Below, piece after piece: positions 1 to 8,929 of a stretch of DNA of 17,411 nt. The stretch comes from Ochromonadaceae sp. CCMP2298. Taxonomy: Eukaryota; Sar; Synurophyceae; Ochromonadales; Ochromonadaceae. Location: contig MU634012.1 in assembly GCA_026770595.1 (NCBI GenBank), positions 1 to 17,411 of the forward strand, read 5' to 3'. A model generated the notes under the pieces. The model was not told the origin of the DNA. It did not search any database and saw only the letters and a program-made list of their open reading frames with translations. The translations under genes were made by a program, and so were the position numbers. Position 1 is the first letter of the stretch. Every line of letters begins with the position of its first letter.

Positions 1-3000
1 GCCGCCCCCCCCGCCGCAGCAGACCCTTCTCGCCCTGTCGGTGCGGTGGTTGCGGGCACGGGCACGGACACACGCGTGGAGGAGAGCGAGGTCACGTACC
101 ACTTCTACCTGGAGCCCGAGCAGGAGAAGCTGATCTCCATCAAACTGTGCTTCCTGCCCTCAGAGAGCTACAGATACTGGGCGGGGCTGCTTCCTTTCAG
201 GGGGTATTTGCGCGTCTTCGAGTGCAGGAACGAGGACCATGTGAAGACTGTGGAGTTCGGGGCGATGGTGCGCTCCTCCCCGCTGGCCATCAGCACCACG
301 GTGCCCTTCTCCTCAGTCGTGCGGGCGCGGTGCGTGTCAGGCGCTGACAGAGACCTGCTGGCGGGGGTGGAGACGGAGCTGGGGGCGGAGGAGGTGGGGG
401 AGGAAGAGGGGGACCGGTCGGACGATAAGTGGACTGCTCTCAAGAAAGCGAGGCAGCCATTCATCGCCACCGTGGCACAGTGGAGCTCGCTGCCTACTCG
501 CGAGATCTACCCGCGCTACCGCCAATTGCCCCAGCACATGCTGGCGTGCTGCATCAAGCTGGTGCAGGCCACGAGGGACCGGGTGATGTACGGCGCACTG
601 TCCATCGCCTCCATGATGGAGCACGCGGGGTCGCTAGTGCTAACCATCGACCAGGACTTCAGCGCCGCCGTGTCATCCGAGTACACTACCTACGACGCCA
701 AGAAGCACGGGCCCATATCCTTTGGACTCAGCCTGGCGGGCGCTGGCGAGGTGCAGGAGGACAGCATAGGCACAGTGCACTCATCGGACACAGGGGCCTC
801 CTCCTCCTTCGCCATCGTAATCGGGGCGGCGGGGCAGACGGTGTCGCGTTCGAAGAAGGACACTGTCATGCAGGAGAGGGGGCACCAGGCGCCCAAGCTG
901 TCCGCGGGGTCCACCGTGGACTTCTCCGTCAGGTGGCGACCCCCCCTGGACCTGCAGCAGCCCAAGGCGCAGGAGAGCGCGCAGGAGCAAAATGCGCAGC
1001 TGAAGATCCTGGGCGCGATCAAGGCGCAATTTCGCATGGGCGAGGAGGCAGTGGGCTCCCCGCAGTGTATCCCCTTCATCGGCGTGCTGCGGCACAAGAG
1101 CAGCTTTAAGGTAGACAAGTATTTCGCCTTGGAGGAGGTGCCTGTGGGCTCGTACCGCAAGTGCCGCATCGCCATCGCCAACTCCTCCTCTGCGGAGGAG
1201 ATGCACTACGTGGTCTCCAGCGAGCAGGTCTCCGCCACCTCCGCGCTCACTGGTGCCCTGGGTCTGGTCAGCGGGCAGGCCGGCATCATCCCGCCCGCAG
1301 GTACCAACTACATTGAGATCCTGTTCTCAGCCACGGGCGCGGGCAAGTTCGAGCAGCGGCTGTGGATCCGCAACATCCGGGACAGCTTCGACCAGAAGCG
1401 CATCGTGATCCAGGCCAGCGTGTCAGTGGCCCAGACGAAGTTCGTGATCTTCCCCGACCTGGAGTACGCCTCTGCGGGATCGGGGTCGGGGGGGGGGAAG
1501 TTCCAGACCATCGACCTGGGCGCCATTCAGATCCAGTCACCCATCGACGAGGACGTGCTGGCCCTGCTGCCCCCCGTTGGCAGCAGCTCATACCAGCTGA
1601 ACGTGCAGAACGTCTCAGGCAAGCAGCTCTCGGTGACCGCGGTGTCGAATCTGAAGAGCCAGTGCTACATATACGCAGACGAGGCCTGCCAGCAGCTGGC
1701 CATCTACTGCCCCCTGCCTGCCTTCGAGTGCACCACGCTGTACGTCGTAATTCGCCCCGTGTCGGTGGCCGCCTCGGGCAGGACAGGCATCAGTGGACCC
1801 TGGCACGGGAGTTCCCTGGGTGGGGCTGCGCAATCGGGCGCTGGCGCGGATTCGACCCTGGCCACTCGAGACGAGGGGCGCGGCGCAGGGGGCGTGCCGA
1901 GCCCGGACGGGTCGGTGCGGGAGGAGGGGGCGAGGAGCAGGAAGCAGCCCGCGGAGGCCAGCAGGGAGCTGCAGGGCGGCATCAAGCTCGTGTTCTTCTC
2001 CATGGAGGCTAGTGGGGACGAGGCCCCGCTGGTGCTGGACGGGTCCCCGCGCAAGCTATTCGAAACCGCCATCTCGTTCAAGGCGCGCGTAGGGAAGAGC
2101 CGCCTCAAGCTGAAACCGCTGCCCAACTCGCTGCAGTACGTACAGCTGGCCAGGCCGGGGGAGGGGGAGGGTAGGCCTGCGCACTGCTTCCTGGGCAAGT
2201 TCGAGCTGAAGAATTACTCGCAAATATTCCCGCTGCGGTATGCGTACGTCGTGGGCGCGGAGGAGGAGTGCGTGGGCCGCGAACCCGTGTCCCTTGCAGA
2301 CGCGCGGCTGCGGTTCGCGCACGACCTGGCGAGCAAGTTCGATCTGCGTCTGAAGCTGCTGGACTCGGCTGTGGGCGAGCTTGCCCCCGGAGAGGCGCGC
2401 TGTGTGGAGTACCTGGTGCAGCACTCGCAGCAGTCGGCGGGCCTGGCGCTGTGCCCCCTGCGCGTGGTCAACCTCAGCACCATGGAGCGGCAGGCAGTCA
2501 CGCTGGCCACCTTCCTGGACCCGCTGCGACTGCAATCCAGCTCTCTGCGCCTCGGTCAGCCAGCCATCGGACCCCCAGTGTCAGAGCCAGTGCCCGCCTT
2601 GCTGGGCACGTGCGGGGCACAGGAGGCAGAGAAGGAGGAGGCGAGCCTAGCTACGAGTAGAGCAGACGTGGACGGCGACGCAGAAGTATGTGCAGACGCA
2701 AACTCGGTGGGGGGGTTCATGCGGGCCCTCCCACTCACGCCCGTGCAATGCTGCGCCACGCTGTGGGTATGCGCGCAGCCTGCGACGGAAACGGGAGCGG
2801 GGGCGGGCAAGAGCAAGGGCAAGGGCAAGGCGTCATCAGATCGGCCGCACCTTCGAGAGGGCGGGGAGCTGGATCTGGTGGCCGAGGAGGCGGAGGAGGC
2901 TCTCGGCGGGGTGACTGATCCCTGCGATTCCCCAGTGATGGTGCACGGGGCCTCTGCCGAGCTTTGCTCCTGGGTGATCCGCAACACGCAGCCCAAGGCC

Positions 3001-6000
3001 ATCACCATATTCCCCGTGTCTGATATGCCGCTCATCATAGAGGTGGAAAACATGGCCGTTACACTTACCACGGACGGCGGGCTCGACTCGGACGCGGGGT
3101 GGGAGGGCGCCTCCACAGATCACGTCGCCACGCGCAGCAGGGCGGGCACTTTGGTGCCGGGCAAGCTGTCCAGTGCCTACAGCAGCAAGGTGTCTCCAAT
3201 GCTGCTGCGCTGGAAGAAGAGCCTACGGCGCTGCGGAGAGGCCTTCACTGTGGAGGCCAGCGGCGCAGTGCGCGTGTCAGCTGTGGTGCGCTGCGGCGCC
3301 TTTCTGAAGGAAGAGCAGCTAGAGGTGTTGGGGGGGCAGCGGCGCCTGGAGAGTGGCAGGGTGCAGCAGCTAGGGGGCGTGGTGCTCTTCCTGCAGGCTG
3401 CGCACTCGCTGCAGTCCCTGTTTGACCCGGCCCCCGCGCCCAAGGTGGAGAGGGACGATGAGCGGGAAAGAGAAGCTCTGCGCCGCCCCTCCGCGCCTGA
3501 CCCCGAGGTACGGGAGGCCAAGGGGGACGGCAAGGGGGAGGGCAAGGGGCGGGGGACATTGCAGGCCTTCAGCTGCGTGGAGCGCTACGACGTGCTGCCC
3601 ATCGTGAGCATCACGGCGCTCACCTGCAGCATCGCTGCCGCCTCCCTCTGTGTGCCTGAGACGGACTTCGAGTTGGGCAGTCTGCGCTGCGGGCACCGCA
3701 CAACCTTCGAGGTGGCGCTGGAGAACCGCTCTGAGGTCGACATGCCCTGCACTATAGGCGCGCTGCCGCACTGGCTGAGGCTGGCCAAGTACGCTCTCAA
3801 CTCGCTACACCACAGCCGAGAGGGCAGCGTGACGGAAGGCTCAGACAAGGGCGAGCTCGTAGGGGCCTCCCCCGCCTGCGACCGCGACTCCTCGGATCTG
3901 GCGCGCCCCCTGCCACTGAGCGTGACCCCCCTCTATGCGGGCCTGAGCAAGGGCATGCCTGCTGGGGGCCTGGGGCGTGCGGAGAGCAGCCTTGGCGCTC
4001 AGAAGCTGCACTGGTGGATGGCCAGTAATGGCGCCACCATCGCCAACCAGAACCAGAGCCAGAGAGATACTGCCAGCCAGTCAACTACGCCGCCGCTGGA
4101 GGTATCTCTAGACAGCGCAGCCGCGGTGGCGTTACTGCAGCGGCACACGCAGTCTCCGGACACGGCCCTGGAGGAGCTGCGCCTGCGGCCCAACGGTGCC
4201 TGGCTGGAGGACGACTCGCACTCGGCGCAGTCCCCGTTCCACCACGACTCCCTATCCCGTTCCGCAGAGCAAGACGCCGACCTCGACCTCGATGCGTACG
4301 CGCAGGGTCTGGGTCTGCAGCTGGCCAGCCTGGAGGTGCACCATGAGCTAACTATGGGATTCGGCATGGGCTGGCGCGGGGAGGGTGGCTCCCGGGCGGG
4401 GTCTGCGCGTGTTAGGGGCGGGTTCACGCCAACCCTGGGGGACGCGTCGGATAGCACCTTCGTGATCCCCAGCAGCAGCCGGGTGTGGCTCACCTTCACC
4501 GCCGTGGCCCCCGTGGTGCCTTCGCAGCTGCTGCAGTGCGTTGTGGAGGTGCGCAATCTGACCACGCTCATGCCTAACGAGGACAAGGCCCCCGAGAAGG
4601 GGGGGGACTCAGTGGCGGACTGCAAGCGGGTGCACGTAAGTCTGCAGGTCGACGCCACCCGCGCACTGGAGCTGATCCCCGCCATCGACGAGACATTCAT
4701 CCCGCTCAAGCACTACTCGGACACTCCCAACACTCTAAGCGAGGCGGCACAGGCGCCCGAGGCGGACCAGGACGAGCCTCGCGCAGAGGAGCGGGGCGCG
4801 GAGGGTACTACCTACGTTCGGCTTATCCAGGAGCCCTTCCTCGTACCGCCGCCCGTGCTGGTCACCATGCTGGAGGAGGGCGTGCCAGACGGGGGTGGGG
4901 ACGTGCTGCCGGTGCTGGCCCGCACAGAGCAGTCGAAGTCTCACTGCCGCTTCTCGCTTAAGAACAAGTTGAAGCACTCAGTGCGCATCGACGCCTCCAT
5001 CCACCTCAACCCCGCAGTGGCTGCGCTGCTAGACCTGCGTGTGAAGTTCCAGACCAACAACAGCGAGGTCATAGAGCTGGTGCCGGAGGAGGCTACGGCG
5101 GTCAAGATTCGAGTGCTGCCCAAGCTTGGCGCTAGGCTTGAGGGTGCAGGGCCTGTGCACGCCTACCCGCTCAGCGAGATCCTGCAGGCTGCCGGCTCAG
5201 GGGACAACCCCATGGCGGAGGAGGGAGCCGCGGTGCGAAGGGGGAGCACGGCGGCACTGGGGCTGGGGCTGGGGCTGGGGACGGGGACAGGGACGGGGCT
5301 GGGAGCGGGCGGGGCAACTGACCTGGACGGTGGGGGCAGCCAGGGGAGTCTCCTGACAACGAGTGGCGTGACTATGGGCCAGGCCACCCTGCTGTCTTTG
5401 AACCGCGACAAGAGCGCAGACTCGCTGGGGGCCGAGAGCGGGGGTGGGGGTGGATGCAGCGCAGTGCAGCGGCTAGCGAGGCAGAGCCCTATCCTGCTGG
5501 GCACCGTGCACCTGACGCCCTCCACGCTGGGCACGCTGGGCAGGGGTAAAGCCTCTCGCTCCCACTCGCACTCTTCTGCGAGCACCACCAGCAGCGCGAC
5601 CTGGGCCGAGGCGAGCTCCGTGCTGCAGCAGGACATTATCCGCCTCGACATCGTGGGATTCCTGCGCCCCGGACCCACCTCCGCTATCGCCTTCCGCCTA
5701 CAGCCGACCCTCCCGGCACCAGCGGCGGCGGGGGTGCACGCCACTGGGAACACCTCTGTGACGGCTAAAGAGGTCGCATCCTCCTCTGCTTCTGCCTCTA
5801 CCCCCGCTCCCTCCTCGTCCGTGGCGCCTACCCTTGCCTTCTGCGCCACCAAGAGGGATGCGGGAAAAAGCGCGGGTCTAGACTCTCAGCTGTCGCCCAC
5901 TTTGCGGATGGACAAAAACGAGCTCTTTTTCTACCTAGCCAACCCCTCCGCCGCGGCGCCGCTCAACTTCGAGATCAAGGCGCAGTCCTACCGCCACGCA

Positions 6001-8343
6001 GGTATGCGCCTGCTACTCTCCGCGGGCAAGGGCAGGAGTGCGGCCGAGGGTGCAGAGGAGGAGGAGGACGAGGAGAGCAACGACACCGTCTACCCGCAGG
6101 CCTTCCCCGAGCGGGGGGTGATGCCACCCAGCAGCTGCCTGCGCGTGCTTGTGCGCCTGGTGCCTGGCAAGGTGAGCGAGGCCGTAAAAAGCGCCTCCAC
6201 GCTGACCGACATGCCCGACCTGTTCATGCGCGAGAGGCGCCTCCGCCCGCACTATGACTATGAACCGTCCGGCACCCCGCACCAGGACGAAGCACAGCGA
6301 GGGGGCGACAGCGGTAACGGCACCTCTACCTCTGCTGTGGGGGTCGGGGGCGCACCCACCAGCGCCTCCTCAGACGCCCCCCCTACCGCCCTCCTCCCGG
6401 CCTCCACTGCACCAGATGTCGACCTTGCCTCTATATCCGTGTCAGCCTCCGCCTCTGCCCCCTTCCTTTCCTCTGCCACTGCCACTGCCACTATCGTTAC
6501 CCCTCTAGGTGCTGCTGCCACCACGAATGGTGCTGCTGCCACTGCTGCTGCCGCCAGTACGTCCGCAGCGGTACGGCCGGGGCACGCGCACGAGCACGGC
6601 CCCTACACGATCGCGTGCATGCCCTTGCAGGTGCTGGACCTCGACAATCCCTCGCACCCGGCCACTTTAGTGCACACCTACCTCACCAGCGAAGTACCGC
6701 TGCCCATCCTGCTCACACAGCCGCTGAGCGAGACGAATCGCAACAAGCAGCACCTGGACCGCCCCATCACGAAGGCCAAGGAGATCGCAGCCAAGGAGCA
6801 GGCGGCCAAAGAGATGGCCGCCAAGGAGGTCGCCAACGGCACAGGCACAGGCGTGGTTCCCGCTCTCTCCGCACACGCACCCGCGCCGGCACCATCACCG
6901 ACTCCCACCCCGCCCGCTGGCGAGTCCCTCGGCGTCGGGGCGGCTGGGATCGCACAGGGAGAAAACAGCCCCTCGACAGTGCCCGCCCCCTCTGCCGCGG
7001 CCTCGTCCCTGAGCGCCGAGTCGTCAGTGGAGGCAGGGGGTTCGGCGGGGCGCGCCCTGCCTGTGACGGCTGGGTCGGCAACGACGGGGGCAGAGCTGAC
7101 AACGATGGCGGGCGACACACGGGCACCTGGGGCCCCTCCGGCGCTCGACAGTGATCCCTTCCTGCTGCGGGACCGCCTATCCGGTGTGGGGCGCTTTCGC
7201 CTGCGCGGCCTCACGCCCGACCCTCGCCTGCCCAACCGCTACTCCATCGACCTGGGCCAGCAGGCGCAGAAGCGTGAGGCGCTGGAGTGGCTGCTGACGC
7301 TGGAGAACTGCTCGGACGAAGTGCCCATCCCCTTCCGCATTCACGCCGTGTTCAAAGATGATGCCTCCACCTGGCTCACCATAGGCCAGACGGGCGGCGC
7401 AATCGAGGCCGGCGACTCGCGCTCCGTGATGCTCTACTTCCGCAGGACGGCGCCGGGCGCGCACATTACCTACCTGGTGGTGGAGAATCGCGCCCGCCCT
7501 GACGGGGCCAACGACCAGGTCATCCGCGTAGCCATGGAGGTGGTGCAGGACATGAAGCGCGGACTCAGTGCAGATGGCGGAGCAGCGGGGGCAGCGGCGT
7601 CTCTAGCAGTGCTAGCAACGTCTTCTGTCACTACTGCTACTACTGCCACTTTTACTACCACTGCCACTGCTACCACTGCCACTGCCGCGATGGAACCTGC
7701 AGCTGAGAGCAGCGCCAGCAGTGCTAGCAGCCAGGGGGGTCAGGGGGGCCAGGGGGGCGAGGCGGTGAGGGCGCAGAGGGAGGCAGCAGTGCGACAAACG
7801 TCGTCAGGACCGAGCAAGCGGCACAGAGTCAGACCCGTGCTCGCCATCGAGGCCGTCGAGACGGGTGGCGAGGGGGAGGCCTGCCCAGGCATGCTGCTCT
7901 TCAACACGGCCGCAGGTGCCACCGCAGAAGACTATGCCTACACAGGTGGCCCCGCTCTGCTGCTGAGCAACATCTCCGACCTGTCCCTGGACGTGACTGT
8001 GCAGTGTGCGCTGCCGGTATCGTGGGGCGCCGCTCTGTTCCGCAGGACCCTGTGCGCGAGGCCGGTAGAGGGTGAGGTGGCCCCTGTCACAGAGGTGACG
8101 CCCCTCGGCCTGGTGATAGACGCACCTGAGGGGACAGCGGTCGGCGCAGAGCCGCTGGCCAGCTACGAGGCCGTCTTCCGCGTGGCGGCCAGGAGCCAGC
8201 TCACCTGCTCCGTGGCGCTGCTGTCGGGCGCAGAGCCACTGCGCGGAGCGGGCGCCATCACTGTGTGGGGCAGGCTCTTCGAGGACCAGAAATTGAGCGC
8301 CGCCCTGCTCGCCCCACACATCCAGGAGCCGTTACCCATGTAA
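1..8343 (+). CDS. Giant Ig-like (ASH/MSP-type) repeat protein, 5'-partial
   Basis: The frame is open from base 1 and ends at TAA 8341-8343, giving 2780 visible residues; the true start lies upstream. I do not recognise a named family. Several segments alternate hydrophobic beta strands with the pattern 'conserved N, asymmetric strand, ..PPxxxxxIxxxFxxxxxGxFxxxLxIxN', typical of ASH/MSP/PapD-like Ig folds: about nt 70-330, 1129-1430, 2100-2520, 3650-3780, 4470-4680, 5910-6170, 7190-7550 and 7890-8310. Examples are 'IANSS' followed by 'GAGKFEQRLWIRN' and 'FEVALENRSEV'. No signal peptide, membrane segment or enzyme motif is evident in the visible part. Linkers are low-complexity: Gly/Thr at 5258-5310, Ser/Ala/Thr at 6300-6580, a charged (AKExA)n helix at 6772-6834, Pro/Ala at 6850-7130 and Thr/Ala at 7610-7690. 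ASH-type repeats are common in ciliary, centrosomal and membrane-trafficking scaffolds, so a structural role is inferred only. An in-frame intron could lie within 6172-6630. The reading frame is certain; the family assignment is moderate. Confidence 0.8.
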   Translation, partial: AAPPAAADPSRPVGAVVAGTGTDTRVEESEVTYHFYLEPEQEKLISIKLCFLPSESYRYWAGLLPFRGYLRVFECRNEDHVKTVEFGAMVRSSPLAISTTVPFSSVVRARCVSGADRDLLAGVETELGAEEVGEEEGDRSDDKWTALKKARQPFIATVAQWSSLPTREIYPRYRQLPQHMLACCIKLVQATRDRVMYGALSIASMMEHAGSLVLTIDQDFSAAVSSEYTTYDAKKHGPISFGLSLAGAGEVQEDSIGTVHSSDTGASSSFAIVIGAAGQTVSRSKKDTVMQERGHQAPKLSAGSTVDFSVRWRPPLDLQQPKAQESAQEQNAQLKILGAIKAQFRMGEEAVGSPQCIPFIGVLRHKSSFKVDKYFALEEVPVGSYRKCRIAIANSSSAEEMHYVVSSEQVSATSALTGALGLVSGQAGIIPPAGTNYIEILFSATGAGKFEQRLWIRNIRDSFDQKRIVIQASVSVAQTKFVIFPDLEYASAGSGSGGGKFQTIDLGAIQIQSPIDEDVLALLPPVGSSSYQLNVQNVSGKQLSVTAVSNLKSQCYIYADEACQQLAIYCPLPAFECTTLYVVIRPVSVAASGRTGISGPWHGSSLGGAAQSGAGADSTLATRDEGRGAGGVPSPDGSVREEGARSRKQPAEASRELQGGIKLVFFSMEASGDEAPLVLDGSPRKLFETAISFKARVGKSRLKLKPLPNSLQYVQLARPGEGEGRPAHCFLGKFELKNYSQIFPLRYAYVVGAEEECVGREPVSLADARLRFAHDLASKFDLRLKLLDSAVGELAPGEARCVEYLVQHSQQSAGLALCPLRVVNLSTMERQAVTLATFLDPLRLQSSSLRLGQPAIGPPVSEPVPALLGTCGAQEAEKEEASLATSRADVDGDAEVCADANSVGGFMRALPLTPVQCCATLWVCAQPATETGAGAGKSKGKGKASSDRPHLREGGELDLVAEEAEEALGGVTDPCDSPVMVHGASAELCSWVIRNTQPKAITIFPVSDMPLIIEVENMAVTLTTDGGLDSDAGWEGASTDHVATRSRAGTLVPGKLSSAYSSKVSPMLLRWKKSLRRCGEAFTVEASGAVRVSAVVRCGAFLKEEQLEVLGGQRRLESGRVQQLGGVVLFLQAAHSLQSLFDPAPAPKVERDDEREREALRRPSAPDPEVREAKGDGKGEGKGRGTLQAFSCVERYDVLPIVSITALTCSIAAASLCVPETDFELGSLRCGHRTTFEVALENRSEVDMPCTIGALPHWLRLAKYALNSLHHSREGSVTEGSDKGELVGASPACDRDSSDLARPLPLSVTPLYAGLSKGMPAGGLGRAESSLGAQKLHWWMASNGATIANQNQSQRDTASQSTTPPLEVSLDSAAAVALLQRHTQSPDTALEELRLRPNGAWLEDDSHSAQSPFHHDSLSRSAEQDADLDLDAYAQGLGLQLASLEVHHELTMGFGMGWRGEGGSRAGSARVRGGFTPTLGDASDSTFVIPSSSRVWLTFTAVAPVVPSQLLQCVVEVRNLTTLMPNEDKAPEKGGDSVADCKRVHVSLQVDATRALELIPAIDETFIPLKHYSDTPNTLSEAAQAPEADQDEPRAEERGAEGTTYVRLIQEPFLVPPPVLVTMLEEGVPDGGGDVLPVLARTEQSKSHCRFSLKNKLKHSVRIDASIHLNPAVAALLDLRVKFQTNNSEVIELVPEEATAVKIRVLPKLGARLEGAGPVHAYPLSEILQAAGSGDNPMAEEGAAVRRGSTAALGLGLGLGTGTGTGLGAGGATDLDGGGSQGSLLTTSGVTMGQATLLSLNRDKSADSLGAESGGGGGCSAVQRLARQSPILLGTVHLTPSTLGTLGRGKASRSHSHSSASTTSSATWAEASSVLQQDIIRLDIVGFLRPGPTSAIAFRLQPTLPAPAAAGVHATGNTSVTAKEVASSSASASTPAPSSSVAPTLAFCATKRDAGKSAGLDSQLSPTLRMDKNELFFYLANPSAAAPLNFEIKAQSYRHAGMRLLLSAGKGRSAAEGAEEEEDEESNDTVYPQAFPERGVMPPSSCLRVLVRLVPGKVSEAVKSASTLTDMPDLFMRERRLRPHYDYEPSGTPHQDEAQRGGDSGNGTSTSAVGVGGAPTSASSDAPPTALLPASTAPDVDLASISVSASASAPFLSSATATATIVTPLGAAATTNGAAATAAAASTSAAVRPGHAHEHGPYTIACMPLQVLDLDNPSHPATLVHTYLTSEVPLPILLTQPLSETNRNKQHLDRPITKAKEIAAKEQAAKEMAAKEVANGTGTGVVPALSAHAPAPAPSPTPTPPAGESLGVGAAGIAQGENSPSTVPAPSAAASSLSAESSVEAGGSAGRALPVTAGSATTGAELTTMAGDTRAPGAPPALDSDPFLLRDRLSGVGRFRLRGLTPDPRLPNRYSIDLGQQAQKREALEWLLTLENCSDEVPIPFRIHAVFKDDASTWLTIGQTGGAIEAGDSRSVMLYFRRTAPGAHITYLVVENRARPDGANDQVIRVAMEVVQDMKRGLSADGGAAGAAASLAVLATSSVTTATTATFTTTATATTATAAMEPAAESSASSASSQGGQGGQGGEAVRAQREAAVRQTSSGPSKRHRVRPVLAIEAVETGGEGEACPGMLLFNTAAGATAEDYAYTGGPALLLSNISDLSLDVTVQCALPVSWGAALFRRTLCARPVEGEVAPVTEVTPLGLVIDAPEGTAVGAEPLASYEAVFRVAARSQLTCSVALLSGAEPLRGAGAITVWGRLFEDQKLSAALLAPHIQEPLPM
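5258..5308 (+). repeat. Short G-rich tandem repeat inside the giant ORF
   Basis: Tandem hexamers of the type TGGGGC, passing into GGGACA/GGGACG units, encode an alternating Gly-Leu then Gly-Thr tract. The repeat keeps the frame open and is probably a length-variable linker. Its G-runs could also form G-quadruplex on the plus strand. Confidence 0.75.
7732..7758 (+). repeat. 9-bp tandem repeat (Gln-Gly-Gly) x3
   Basis: Three near-identical 9-bp units (CAGGGGGGT, then CAGGGGGGC twice) encode consecutive Gln-Gly-Gly triplets in a linker near the C-terminus of the giant protein. It follows a Thr/Ala-rich tract at 7610-7690 made of repeated ACT/GCC-type codons. Confidence 0.7.
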
Positions 8344-8929
8344 CCGCAGTAGTAATAGTATGAGCGAAGACTCTTTGAGGGAAGTTTGTAGCTCGCCCAA
8401 ACTCAGTAGCTAAATTTGTAAAAAAACAAGAAAAAAACGTGGATGGCCACCCACCAAGCACGCGCACTGCACGCCTGCAGAAAGACACGTCGAGCACGTA
8501 TGGAATTTATGCTAAACCTCTAACTTGGACAAACACGACCGTTTCACAACAAAAAAGGCATGTCTACTTAGTTCGTTCGAACGTTCGGGTCGACCATCAA
8601 AGAATATTTTACTTTTATGTCACTGTTTCATTATTTTTGGTCAAATGTGATATGGGATCGTGTCGAGACGGTAATAGCATACATCAGCGAAAAGGCATAG
8701 GTCTCATACACCAATGGGACACGGCAGACAATATACTGAAGCCCTAACCCTGACCCTGGCCACGTTGCCAGGCTTGGAGGTTGCGGTTCCTGCGGACTGC
8801 GGAGCGATTGAGTCTACCGCCCTTGCCCACTACTGTCTCACCCCTACTACCCTACTAACTGCCTCTTTTACCCTTGCCTACTAACTGCCCAGCCTACTCT
8901 CTGACTGTCTCTGCCTCAACCACCTGCTT
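8344..8929. other. Convergent intergenic region (two 3' flanks)
   Basis: This 586-bp gap separates the stop codons of the convergent giant gene and caprin-like gene. It is AT-richer than the coding DNA on either side. An A-rich stretch near 8415-8438 is a plausible 3'-end region for the plus-strand gene, but there is no clear AATAAA. A 10-bp palindrome (CGTTCGAACG) lies near 8576-8585. The right part (about 8818-8930) is strongly pyrimidine-rich on the plus strand and carries two TACTAAC motifs (8853-8859 and 8879-8885). I see no convincing gene in it. Confidence 0.7.

Noticed and set aside
4000-4709. 236-codon minus-strand ORF inside the giant gene
   Set aside because: It is a shadow frame of a high-GC coding sequence; its translation is Ser/Arg-rich without domain features, whereas the plus frame carries beta-rich segments.
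8740-8758. Telomere-like CCCTAACCCTGACCCTGG
   Set aside because: Only one exact CCCTAA unit with two degenerate neighbours, flanked by unique sequence; not a telomeric array.
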